Assembly: GCA_016271365.2 (NCBI GenBank)
Contig: CM028131.1
Location: 174,968,501 to 175,032,500, forward strand
Direction: 5' to 3'
Length of the DNA: 64,000 nt
Origin: Neoceratodus forsteri
Lineage: Eukaryota > Chordata > Ceratodontiformes > Ceratodontidae
The position numbers and the translations under genes are program-made. Below are positions 34,441 through 45,223 of the stretch, piece by piece. Positions within the stretch are counted from its first letter, which is position 1, and every line of letters begins with the position of its first letter. The notes under the pieces were generated by a model. It had not been told where the DNA came from. It worked only from the letters and a program-made list of their open reading frames with translations, and searched no databases.

Positions 34441-36855
34441 TGTTGGTCCGTTGAGCTCACTTACTGCCCTGTGTCACTCACTCGTTCTGTTTCTCCCAGT
34501 GCTGCAAGCTACTCTTTTGTACTGGGCTCCTGCCTGCATTGGCACATTTTTCTGCCCACGCAGAAATCTGCAGCTGTCCTGACAGAGCTCTGTTGACGTG
34601 GGTCACTCACCCTCTCTCACTCGCTCATTCTGTTTCTGCTGGCGCTGCAGGCTGCCCTTTTGTATTGGGCTCCTGCCTCTGTTGGTGGCTATTTCTGCCC
34701 ACAAAGAAATCTGCAGCAGTCCTGACACAGGTCCGTTGAGTTAGCTCACTCCCCCTCTCTCACTCACTTGTTCCGTTTCTGCTGGCGCTACAGGCTGGCC
34801 TTTGTACTGGGCTCCTGCTTGCATTGCCGCCTTTCTTGCCCACAGCAATCTGCAGCAGTCATGATTGACGTCTGCTGAGCTCACTCACTCCCCCCCCCAC
34901 TTGCTCATTGTGTTTCTCCCAGTGCTGAAGGCTGCCCTTTTGTACTGGGCTCCTGCCTCTGTTGGTGGCTTTTTTCTGGCCACAAAGAAATCTGCAGCAG
35001 TCCTGATACAGGTCCGTTGAGGTAGCTCACTCCCCCTCTGTCTCTCGCTCATTCCATTTCTGCTGGTGCTGCAGACTGGCCTTTTGTACTGGGCTCCTGC
35101 CTGCATTGCCACCTTTTTCTGCCCACAAAGGAATCCGCAGCAGTCACGATAGAGCTCCGTTGAGCTCGCTCACTCCCCTTCTCTCACTCACTCATTGTGT
35201 TTCTCCCAGCACTGAAGGCTGCCCTTTTGTACTGGGCTTCTGCCTGTGTTGGCACCTTTTTCTGCCCACAAAGAAATATGCAGCTGTCCCGACAGAGCTT
35301 TGTTGAGGTCGCTCACTCCACCTGTCTCACTCGCTCATTCTGTTTCTCCTGGTGCTTCAGGCTGCCATTTTGTAGTGGTTTCCTGCCTCTGTTGGCACCT
35401 TTTTCTGCCCACAAAGAAATATGCAGCAGCCCCGACAGAGCTCTGTTGAGCTCGGTCACTTCCCATCTCTCACTCACTCATTCCGTTTCTGTCGACGCTG
35501 CAGGCTGCCCTTTTGTACTGGGCTCCTGCCTGCGTGGCCGCCTTTTCCTGCCCCCAAAGAAATCTGCAACAGTCGCGCTAGACCTCCGTTGAGCTCACTC
35601 ACTCCCCTTTCTCACTTGCTCTTTCTGTTTCTCCCAGCACTGCAAGCTGCCCTTTTGTACTGGGCTCCTGCCTGTGTTGGCACCTTTTTCTGCCCATAAA
35701 GAAATCCGCAGCTGTCCCAACAGAGCTCCATTGAGGTTGCTCACTCACCTCCCCCACTCATTCATTCTGTTTCTCCCACCACTGCAGGCTGCCCTTTTGT
35801 CCTGGGCCCCTGCATGCATTGCTGCCTTTTTCTGCCCACAAAGAAATCCGCAGCAGTCCCAACAGAGCTCCGTTGAGCTCACTCACTCCCCCTCCCTCAC
35901 TCGCTCATTCTGTGTCACCCACTGCTGCAGGCTGCCCTTTTGTACAGGGTTTCTGCCTGCATTGGTGGCTTTTTCTGCCCACAAAGACATCTGCAGCAGT
36001 CCTGACACAGCTTCATTGAGCTCGCTCACTCCCCCTCTCTCACTTGCTCGTTCTGTTTCTGCTGGCATTGCAGGCTGGCCTTTTGAACTGGGCTCCTGCC
36101 TGGACTGCCGCCTTTTCCTGCCCACAAAGAAATCTGCAGCAGTCACGATATACCTCCATTGAGCTCGCTCACTCCCCCTCTCTCACTCGCTTGTTCTGTT
36201 TCTCCTGGTGCTGCAGGCTGCCCTTTTGTACTGGGCTCCTGCCTGCATTTGCACCTTTTCCTGGCCACAAAGAAATCTGCAGCTGTCCCAACAGAGCTCC
36301 ATTGAGGTGGCGCTGCAGGCTTCCCTTTTGTAATGGGCTCCTGCCTCTGTTGACATCTTTTTCTGCCCACAAAGAAATCTGCAGCAGTCCTGACAGAGCT
36401 CCATTGGCCTCACTCACTCCCCTTGTCTCACTCACTTATTCTGTTTCTTCCTCTGCTGCAGGCTGCCCTTCTGTACTGGGCTCCTGCCTGCATTGCCTCT
36501 CTTTTCTGCCCACAAAGGAATCCACGGCAGTCACGATAGAGCTCCGTTAAGCTCGCTCACTCCCCCGTCTCACTCTCTTGTTCTGTTTCTCCCACCGCTG
36601 CAGGCTGCCCTTTTGTACTCAGCCCCTGCATGCATTGCTGCTTTTTCCTGCCCACAAAGAAATGTGCAGCAGTCCCAACAGAGCTTCGTTGAGCTCACTC
36701 ACTCCTCCTCCCTCACTCGCTCATTCTGTGTCTCCCGGATCTGCAGGCTGCCCTTTTGTACTGGGCTCCTGCCTGCGTTGTCGCCTTTTCTTGCCCACAA
36801 AGAAATCCGCAGCAGTCCCGACAGAGCTCAGTTGAGCTCGGTCACTCCCCCCAGT
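34440..36855 (+). repeat. Satellite of ~17 copies of a 143-bp unit
   Basis: The landmark GCTGCCCTTTTGTACTGGGC recurs near 34508, 34651, 34794, 34931, 35074, 35218, 35361, 35504, 35646, 35788, 35931, 36074, 36218, 36319, 36462, 36604 and 36748. Intervals are 137-144 bp (mode 143), with one short unit of 101 bp. Other constants are CTCACTC runs, CCCACAAAGAAATC and GCAGCAGTC. Because 143 is not a multiple of 3 and stops are rare, long frames run through in several phases. These are by-products, not genes. The array abuts the 5' edge of the Penelope relic. Confidence 0.93.
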
Positions 36856-36869
36856 TGCTCGATCCTAAT

Positions 36870-38190
36870 CTGTCTCAAACACTAATTTCCAACACCGACC
36901 GCCATATTCTGCGCTGGAAGCGCAGAAACACATTTCAGCCAGGATGTGAAAAATGACAGCTGTACTGTCCATAAGGAGGTGTGAACAAATGCCAGTGTTG
37001 AAAACCTGGTGTGAAAATATTACTAATTTGCAAACTTACAAGGGTGCATGGAAACTGCACAACACACGCTCGTAACACAATCATTTTAAGGCGTTTCATC
37101 ACAAAATTTTCAACATAGCCATTTTAGGACCTCTGCTCATGAACAGTGTCAGTGTAATTTTCTTAATATGTCCCGAAGACTGATTTCCCACAGCGAATGC
37201 ACTATTGTGAGCCAGAAGAGTGAAAACACATTTTGGCCAGGATGTGAAAAATGACAGCTGCATTGATCATAAGGAGGTGTGGCAAAATGGCAATGCTGAA
37301 AATCTGGAGTGAAAACATTCAAAGTTGTGAAGGTACGAGTGTGCGTGGAAACTGTGCAATGCACTTTCGTAACACACTCAATTAATGGACTTTCATCACC
37401 AAATTTTCAACATAGGCATTTTAGAACCTCTGCTAATGAACAGTGTCACTGTCATTTTCATAATTTGTCCCGAACACGGATTTCCACAGCGACCATGCTA
37501 TTCTGCTCTGGAACTGTGAAAACACATTTCAGACAGGATGTGAAAAATAACAGCTGTACTGTTCATAAGGAGGTGCAGAAGAATGGCAATGTTGAAAATC
37601 TGGAGTGAAAATATTAATTTGTGAAGTTACGAGCGTGCGTGCAAACTGCACAATGTTGTAACAGTCATTTTATGGAGTATCATCATCAAATTTTCAACAT
37701 AGGCATTTTAGGACCTCTGCTCATGAACAGTGCCATTGTCATTTTCTTAATCTGTCCTGAACACTGATTTCTTACAGCAACTGCGCTATTCTGCGCCAGA
37801 AGTGCGAAAACACATTTCAGCAAGGATGTGGAAAATGACAGCTGTACTGTTCACAAGGAGGTCTGAAAAAATGCCAATGTTGAAAATCTGGAGTGAAAAT
37901 ATTGCAAATTTACAAAGTTACGAGTGTGCGTAACAACTGCACAATGCACACTCGTAAAACAGTCATTTTTGGATTTTCTCCACCAAATTTCAGGATAGGC
38001 TTTTTGAGAGCCCACCTCATGAACACTGGCTCTGTCGTTTCATTACTCAGTCCTAAAAGGGGATTCCGTGCAGTGACCACAAAATCACCTTTCAGGGCCG
38101 AATAACGCCATGACAGTGCCAGAATTCATGAGGAGAGGTCCCAAAAACCCCATGTTAAAAATTTGGTGCCAAAATTCAAAAAAATGTCTG
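36870..38190 (-). repeat. Tandem array of ~300-bp palindromic units (copy B)
   Basis: The CATAAGGAGGTG-type landmarks are near 36967, 37265, 37561 and 37849, intervals of 288-298. Each unit has ACACATTT..AGGATGTGAAAAATGACAGCTGTACTG and the ACGAGCGTGCG..TGCACAA dyad. A fifth partial unit ends near 38190. Confidence 0.85.
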
Positions 38191-39150
38191 AGATATGCAT
38201 CAAAGTTGAAAAAACCCTATTTATTCCATTATATAGCTTACTGGCATTTCCTCAGTTCACGGTCAGCTTTGAAGAGTGCAGACGTGTTCCTGGTCCACCA
38301 AAGATCATCGCACCAGACTCTGGAGGTAAGTATGGGGTGAGAGGGGTGTGGGGAGGCAGGGTGCATAGTGGGTGGGCATGGGTTGTGGGAGGGGGGCAGG
38401 GAGACCGCCGAGGGACCGTTTCCTTTTTTACAGGTTAAAAAAAAATACATCGTGGGACCATTTTTGATTTTACTGGGGCATGTGGCACGGGGTGGGCCCC
38501 AGAATGCCAAATGATTCTTTTTGGGGGCATCTGTGGCGGTGGGGATTGGGCACCCCCAATGGCACACAACAAAAGGGGGTATTACATTATGCCGATGGGG
38601 ATTGGGGACCCCATTGGCACACAACAAAAGGGGGTGACATTATGCCATTGGGGATTGGGCACCCCGTCAGCACACAACAAAAGTGGGGTTACATATCCGA
38701 TGGGGAGTGGGCTCCCCATCAGCAACATAAACCCTATGGCACTGAAGCCGATAGGGATTGGGGCCCCCATCAGCAAACAAACATGGTGGGAGGGCACATG
38801 CTGCTGAGGGGGATTGGCCACCCCCTCAGCGGGGGGATTAATATTGTTTGTGAACACAGCGGCAAGCCACCACCATGTTCACAAACAATATCAGTGTTTC
38901 AAGTTTCCATCCTGCAATGACGGGTCACTCCTTCATTGCTGTAAATGGTTGACGCTGCAATGATGAGGCGGCCACTGATTGCAGCGGCTAAAATTTTACA
39001 AGTTGGTGGCACGCTAGCTGAACTAGTGTCAGCAGCAGGGTGCCACAGCATTGGGGGAAACAGGCCATAAAGGCTGTGGGGGCATTGGCCACAACAGTGT
39101 CGCATCTCCACAACCTGCCTCTGGAGAAAGCTGCCTCAATATGTTTCTTG
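36870..39150 (-). mobile_element. Composite satellite-bearing element (copy B, inverted)
   Basis: Reading from high to low coordinates it repeats copy A: a GC-richer segment (39150-38890); a perfect 16-bp-arm hairpin ATATTGTTTGTGAACA..TGTTCACAAACAATAT (38843-38892); a ~60-bp minisatellite of GATGGGGATTGGG..ACCCC words (38840-38500); a segment with an A run (38500-38390); the conserved block containing GGTCCACCAAAGATC (38340-38190); and the ~300-bp array (38190-36870). Shared module order in opposite orientation at 14250 shows it moved or duplicated as one unit. No transposase recognised. Confidence 0.72.
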
Positions 39151-39189
39151 TGCATGCACGCAATCAACATAAAAAAAAATTGTGAAACA
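39151..39189. other. Penelope-like flank match
   Basis: CATAAA..ATTGTGAAACAG here resembles the sequence at 23190-23206 next to the Penelope fragment. Too short for a firm call. Confidence 0.4.
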
Positions 39190-39630
39190 GAATGAGAAAG
39201 GAGCTGGGCACTAGTAAAATCAACATAAAGAGTCCATATTCCTAAATGTAGAAAGGGAGTTTTTATTGTGTTAAAGTTATCATGTCAAAAATACGGCATA
39301 GCACATCCAGCACAAGAACCACTAATGTTTCATGCTTATAATGGACACCTAATGAAGATGATAGTGGTGATTATCAAGGTAATAGTACCTTTTGAAAGTA
39401 ATTAATTAATTCATTAATTGTGTGGTAGTTAAAGCACTTCATTTTTGTGTGGTACTATCACCTTGATAAAGCACCTGTTATAGGCATGAAACATAATGGT
39501 TTTTGTGTTGGGTGCGTTATGCTATCATTTTAACCATGATATCTTTAACACAGTAAAAGTCATTTTTACATGTAGTGAATATGAACTCTTTATGCTGATT
39601 ACACAAGTGCTAAACTCCTTTCTCATTCTC
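39190..39630. repeat. Long inverted repeat, ~160-bp arms
   Basis: The left arm (39190-39350) matches the reverse complement of about 39465-39630. Shared words are GAATGAGAAAGGAG, CATAAAGAGT, GTGTTAAAG.TATCATG and GTTTCATGC.TATAA. The centre holds more symmetry around TATCAAGGTAATAGTACC / GGTACTATCACCTTGATAA. Part of the arm is also found at 23202-23290. Foldback-like, non-coding. Confidence 0.82.
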
Positions 39631-40135
39631 TTTTAAAATTTATTGTGAGCATTTTAAAATTTACTACTTAGCAACATTTGCTCAAAAATTTGTGGATGCA
39701 TAATATTTTTTTATTTATTTATATTTCTTTAAAGTTGATGACCAGGAATGGCACACAGAGTCAGGGCTCGTTTCCAGATGCAACTGAGGAGGTAGGGTAC
39801 ATGAGGTTTGATAAGGAGTGCACAGTACAAGTGTATGGAGAGAGCAGCAAGTAAAGTAACAGAATAAGAAAAGCTATTCCAAAAAATACAATATTTATAA
39901 ATGTACATTATATACATGAAGAGAAGCATTGCAATATATACAATATAAACACATTAGATGAAGGTACAGGGACTCATGGCCAATGATTACATAGCAAGCG
40001 AGTCAGCGGAGGCTATACAGTGTGGACTATAAATGCTAAAAAAGGAGTAAGAGGTACTATTGTTGATGACTTTATGCCAGATAGGTATACTGTGCAATAT
40101 GAAGAAGAACTAGTATTAGGGAAAGGGAACATTGT

Positions 40136-40310
40136 TTAACCAGGAGTAACACACTAAGCCAAAGCTTGTTTCCAGATGCGACCTGGGAGCACAAGGAAGT
40201 TAAGTGACTTGCTCAGGATCACAGAGTATGCACCTAGGTGGCTGTGGGATTCAAACCCAGGTCTTCAGATCTGCAGCTCAGAGCCTTAACCCACTGCGCT
40301 ATACTGCCTT
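40136..40310 (-). mobile_element. CORE/MIR-like SINE nested in LINE copy c
   Basis: On the - strand: A box TAGCGCAGTGG, B box GGTTTGAATCC, CORE word CTGTGATCCTGAGCAAGTCAC, tail GGTCGCATCTGGAAACAAGC..CTCCTGGTTAAA. Same family as 5869 and 32461. Its tail closely matches the LINE's own 3' end about 400 bases away. Confidence 0.85.
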
Positions 40311-40480
40311 AGGTGGGAGGACTAGTGTAGAATGAGGGGAAGCTTAAGTGGGGAGTGATGGGGGAGGTGTTGGGGAGGTGAGGGGCAAACACAGGGAGGG
40401 GGAGGGATGCTCTTGATTAGATGTTTAAGGGCAGGATAGTAGGGTAATTCGTGAAGGATGGGGGTTAGCTGATTCTATAG

Positions 40481-41344
40481 TCAGGGGAAACAGGAGGAGA
40501 AGGCAGTGCTTCCTATGATGGTGGGGGATTGAGAAGAACGAGTGTGACAAGACCTCAGTGAGTAGGAGGGAGCTGGGGTGGGGGAGAGGAGAGAGGAGAG
40601 ATAAGGAGGGAGGAAGTTAAACCAGTGCTTGGCAGTGAAAATAAGGGAACGGTTGTACCTTCTGTGGAGGAGGGGGAGGTTTAGGGAGGAGAGAAGATTG
40701 CAGTGATGAGTCTGAAAGGGGGCATTTGTAGTGAAGCGACAAAAAGCATTGAGGATGGTGTCAAGGCGGGAGAGGGAGGTTGCTGGGGCTGAGGTGTAGA
40801 TTATGTCACCATAGTTGAAAAGGGGGAGAATGGTTTTAGTAACTAGGGCTTGGTGAAGGTGCATGGGGGTGGAATTTTTTTTGCGAAAGAGTACCCAGAG
40901 TTTTCGGCAAAGCCTAGTGCAAACAGAGTTAATGTGACTAGAGAAATCAAGGTGTTCATCAAGCCACAGGCTGAAGTATTTGTAAGAGGAGACAGTGTCT
41001 AAGATGGACCCATCCAGGGAGGAGAAAGCAGGGCAGAGTTGGAGTTTAACAGGTTTTGGGGGGGTCCCAAAAACCATTGAGACTGTTTTCTTGGTGCTGA
41101 CTTTAAGACTGTTGTCATGAAACCAGTGGAGGACCTTGTCAAAGGCAAATTGAAGGGTAGAATAGACAGAGGCAGGGGAGGGACCAGAGTTGTAGACGAT
41201 GGTGGTGTCTGCATATAGATGAATGCCGGCATACTGGCAAGCTTTGGGGAGCTCATTTAAGAATATTAAGAGGATTGGACCCGAAATTGAACCTTTGGGA
41301 ACACCAGAAAGGACAGGGAGTTGAGGCAATACTGAGTCACCCAC
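40481..41344 (-). pseudogene. LINE reverse transcriptase domain (copy c)
   Basis: A 287-codon frame gives GVPKGSISGPILL, LYADTTIVYN (the catalytic YADD reads YADT), LKVSTKKTVSMVF, KYFSLWLDEHLDF and the C-terminal HHC.L region. Loss of the second catalytic Asp predicts a dead enzyme. The upstream RT part continues past 41344 with a stop and is cut by the hAT element at 41518. Confidence 0.85.
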
Positions 41345-41518
41345 TGCGATAGATTGTTGTCTGCCGCAGAGGTATGAACAGAATCAATTTACAGTGGAGG
41401 ATGCCAGGTCAGATGAGTGAAGCTGATGGAGAAGGAGAGGGTTGGAGGTTGAATCGAATGCCTTGGCAAGATCAATGAAGATTGCTGCAGTGAAGTGACC
41501 ATTGTCCATAACGGTAAG

Positions 41519-42601
41519 CAAGGCCCCTAGAATTCTGCGGCCGCAGAATTTTGCGCAGAACTTGCAATCTACCGCAGAACTTCTGCGGTGCCGCAGAATT
41601 CACTCTTCTTGTTGATTTTTTATTAATATTTCTGTTTTCCATATAATCTGGTTCCCTTGCCCTCTTTTTATATCCTAAACCACCTATATTCTCAGAATGT
41701 GATGTTATCATTGCTATAACATCATACATTAGTTATTGAAATGGCTGCAATCTGCAACAGAAATGAACAGTCACTTATCTACCACAGCTCCCACTGCAGA
41801 GACGGTGGTACAGCACATCATGCATGGTGATATTTGCACAACCTGCACTATAGCCTAATACAATTTTCAGTTTTACATTATTGCACTAGGGCCAACTTAA
41901 ACAAAACCTTGTCAATAGCACAGACCTGTTAAGTCCACACCTCACTTTGTACAAACTATTTGTGCATTTAAGGTCTAGAGATGCCATCTGAAATGAATAA
42001 CTGGTAAAATGAATTTAACTGTAATTTTTAAGGAAAATAAAGTAATTATGCCCAGAAAAGTGGAATATAATAATGTGTAGACCTGTTGAAAGAATAGACC
42101 TGTTAAATAAATAATTGCACTGTACGCATTTTTGCAAGGGTTATTGATTACATATTGTCATTGGTTGATAGAATCATGTAAAAGTTATGGAGAAATGTTG
42201 TGTGCAGGGACAGCTGTTGGGCCAGAGGGTAGCATGCTGTGTTTCCGTGCCGACAACTCAGGTTCAGAGGTTAGCTCTGGGAGCTGGCTGGGCAGCACAA
42301 GGATTGGTGGAACACATCATTGTTCGGAGCCTGGGAAGGTATGGTGCAGTGTTCTGTCACATGGTGGACACATTGTGCTGGTCTGAAGAGCTCTAGCTCA
42401 CAATCGGTTCACATGCATGTCATGGCCTGATGGTGTTACGCAGTGTGTCAGGGAAAGCAGGTTGACATCAAAAATGAGTTTTGCAATAACTCCTCAATTC
42501 CATTTCTAATGGGACCTGTATGAATGAGGATGCAAGTTCATGGAAATTAAAAAATATATACACACACACACACACACATACAGTATCTCTGTCTCTCTCA
42601 C

Positions 42602-42637
<36 letters not shown>

Positions 42638-43125
42638 TTTGTATGTATGTTACAGATTGCATATAAATATATAAGTGGTACACAGTGGGAACCTCATGAG
42701 TGGTGTAGAAAGCACATACAAATACAGTATATAAGTGATAGACAGTGGAAACCTCATTAGTGGGATAGATAGCATGCATATAGAAATACCTTATTTATCA
42801 CATAAGATCCCCTCTGCATGTTATTTATTTAACAGGCTAGAACCTTAAGGGAGAGATATTTGTTTTGCTTTTTTAAGCATAAAATTGTTTTTATAATTCT
42901 GTTATTTTTTGAACTAGTGTTACTGAGCTTTCCACCATCCTGATTACTATAAAAACTGCCATGAAAGTGAAGTCAAGATGAGAAGCTGTCACTGTGATGT
43001 GGTAGTTTGTTAGTGCCGTAGAACTTCCGCAGAAATTACAAACCACCGCTGCAGACGTTCCATGGCAAATGGTAGTCTTGCCGCAGAACTTGGTCCCACT
43101 GTGCCGCAGAAAAGTAGGGGCCTTG
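41519..43125. mobile_element. Non-autonomous hAT transposon, 1607 bp
   Basis: The ends are inverted: left CAAGGCCCCTAGAATTCTGCGG, right (reverse complement) CAAGGCCCCTACTTTTCTGCGG. The element is flanked by a perfect 8-bp target duplication, ACGGTAAG, at 41511-41518 and 43126-43133. The 8-bp duplication and CA.GG start are hallmarks of the hAT superfamily. Subterminal repeats of CCGCAGAACTT/GCCGCAGAATT lie at both ends, possible transposase-binding sites. No transposase frame is present. It sits inside LINE copy c and is younger than it. Confidence 0.92.
42555..42645. repeat. (CA)n/(TATACACA)n microsatellite in hAT
   Basis: Two CA runs with ATATATAC interruptions. Probably expanded after insertion of the hAT element. 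Confidence 0.9.
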
Positions 43126-43133
43126 ACGGTAAG

Positions 43134-44205
43134 GATGGAATTTGTGACACAGAGTAGAGAGTATACTGTAGAGTGATTTTTGCTGAATCCAGATTGGTAG
43201 TCAGAGAAGAAATGGGAAGATACGAGGAAGTCAGACAGTCACAAGAGGACTAAGGACTCTTGGAGCCTGGCGAGAGAGGGGAAAAGGGAAATGGAATGAT
43301 AGTTGGAAGGGGAGGAAAGATCTCTGCCTTTTGGGAGGGAGATTATTTTGGCATGTTTCCAAAGAGGGGGAACAGTGCTTGTTGAAAAGAAGAGGTTAAG
43401 GATATGAGTGATGGGGTAGATTATTAGTGGGGCAGAGAGTTGCAACAGCTTGGGGTGGAACCTGTCAGGGTTAGATTTATTTGGTTTTAAAGAGGTAAGG
43501 ACCCAAAAGACTTCAGAGGGGTAAACAGGAGGGAGTCTGAAACCTGAGGAGGGAGGAGGGGAGTAGAGGGTGTGGGTTGAGTCAGGGACTGTACATGAGG
43601 CAAAGTATTGGTTGAGTATGGACATGACTTCCATACGGTTAGAGGTGAGTGATCCATCAATTTTAAGGGATGGGACTGCAGACTTGGGTGGGGACTGATT
43701 GAGAAGGGATTTGATGGTAGTCCAGAAGGAAGACAGGTTAGGGCTGGAGGAGAGGTGGGACTTGAAATACTCAGCCTTGGCTTGCTGGATGATTTTGCTG
43801 CACCTGTTCCTGAGGGAATGATAGAGTTGGTGGATGGAAGTAGAGTTTGTGGATTTGTAAAGGGACCAGGCACGGTCGCAAGATTTACAAAGACAAAGGA
43901 TTTTGGGGGTAATCCAGGGGAGGTGGCAATGTTTTACCGAGGTTGTGAGGGGGGGGATATGGGGGGCATGAATATCCAGACACTAGTCAGGATGGAGTTG
44001 AAGTGTTGGAGGGCCTTGTTACATTGTTTGCTAATAGGACAGGGGATCAGTCAGCTGAATGCAGGTTGGAGAGAAGGATATCAGGGGCAAGGTTCCTAAG
44101 GGAGCGGTATATGAAATATTTAGATGGGGTGTGGGGGAGGGGCATTTGTCTGAAGCAGTAAGTGAAACAGTGGTCACTGATAGCATCAGACAGGACTCCT
44201 ACTAC
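43134..44205 (-). pseudogene. LINE endonuclease end and RT N-terminal part (copy c)
   Basis: On the - strand: SDHCFTYCFR (about 44190), a long linker (frames 43873-43487), then FWVLTSLKPNKSNPDRFHPKLLQ near 43500 and PLWKHAKIISLPKG near 43350. Frameshifts separate the pieces. Similarity stops at about 44205. Confidence 0.78.
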
Positions 44206-45215
44206 AGTGACTTGATGGTACTAGTTAATAGCATTAGAATTCCGCTTGTGAAATCAACTTTCACGAAGCACTTATCAGCACTGAATCCATTTAACTGTGC
44301 TGAGCTGTTTTCAGTCCTTTAGTTCTTTTCTAGGTGATTATTTTGCCTTCCCCCCCCCACACACTTTCTTCTCTGAGCTTGACTAGATGGACTCTGTGAA
44401 CCTGCTTGTCACACTCATTTCCTTCTTGTTTTTCATAGACAAGCTCACTTCAAAAGACAGCCATCTACACCATTTCTGTTAGGACTTATCCCTTATGAAT
44501 AGCCAGAATTTCTCCTTCTTGGTTCCTCAGGCATTTCCTTCCCTCACCAGGTCTCAGTAAGTTTCTATAAGTTCTGGATGCCCACATGTATTTTTGGTGC
44601 TTAGATCAGTCAATGTTGTGGGGTGTGATTCTCATGTCCCTGTATGTTTTCTTGCTACAACTGGTGGTTTCCTATTCTTTTGCTGCTCAGTCCAGCTGCC
44701 CATCCTTTGGTTAACCCATGCATGTTACTTATGCCACTGGTGACCCCTGCACTACCTACCCACTATATCCTATGATTCAAATCAATCTGACTTTTCTTTT
44801 CATTGACATTACTGTACTCCTTCCCCCTTTGCAGAACTTCAGTCCTTCTTGGGTCGGCAATTGATCACATTTATTTGACTTGTACTACAGGCAGGCAAAT
44901 CACCTTACCTGCACTAGCACCATGGCCCTGCAATACCTTTTCAACACTCCTGTAAAACTGATGGCCAGTATCACGCTCCATCATGACTAAAGATATCCAG
45001 GTACTTCTGTCACAATGGTCTCAGTCACAACTGGTTGCAATGCTTGACATTACTTGGTGCCACTGTTTTTAAATGCTAAACATATACAATGTTATCTGCA
45101 GGTTTGTTAAAGAGTCAGCAGATAGCATGGTATAGAAACAATGTTACGCATACAAGTCCTTCCACAAATCATTCAGTCGGTGAGCTCTAGTAGGTAGCTG
45201 GCATATTACAAGAAG
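44206..45215. other. Unassigned
   Basis: About 1 kb without a recognisable gene or repeat. Frames are short and motif-free. Confidence 0.5.
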
Positions 45216-45223
45216 GCAGACTA

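Larger units (their letters stand above)
39706..44205 (-). mobile_element. L2-like LINE (copy c), split by SINE and hAT
   Basis: The 3' end is near 39706, in TATTTATTTATATTT on the + strand (AAATAAATAAA tail on the - strand). Before it lies the 3' tail word CATCTGGAAACGAGC..TTCCTGGT, which is shared with the SINEs. The RT is at 40481-41510, the linker and pre-RT region at 43134-43990, and the endonuclease end (SDHCFTYCFR) near 44190-44160. A hAT element (41519-43125) and a SINE (40136-40310) are nested in it. 5'-truncated and inactive. Confidence 0.83.

Noticed and set aside
34440..36855. Long open frames (up to 168 codons) rich in Ser/Leu/Cys
   Set aside because: They are read-through of a 143-bp satellite in shifting phases. 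No start context, domain or conserved frame.
34440..36855. Possible CRISPR-like array
   Set aside because: The repeat has no unique spacers, the unit is 143 bp throughout, and the context is a eukaryotic retroelement landscape.
38899..39111. Possible Harbinger- or Myb-like coding remnant in composite element B
   Set aside because: Vague composition only. The matching segment in copy A does not preserve the reading frame.
41472..41729. 85-codon - strand frame with basic residues
   Set aside because: It crosses the hAT/LINE boundary, so it cannot be an ancestral protein.
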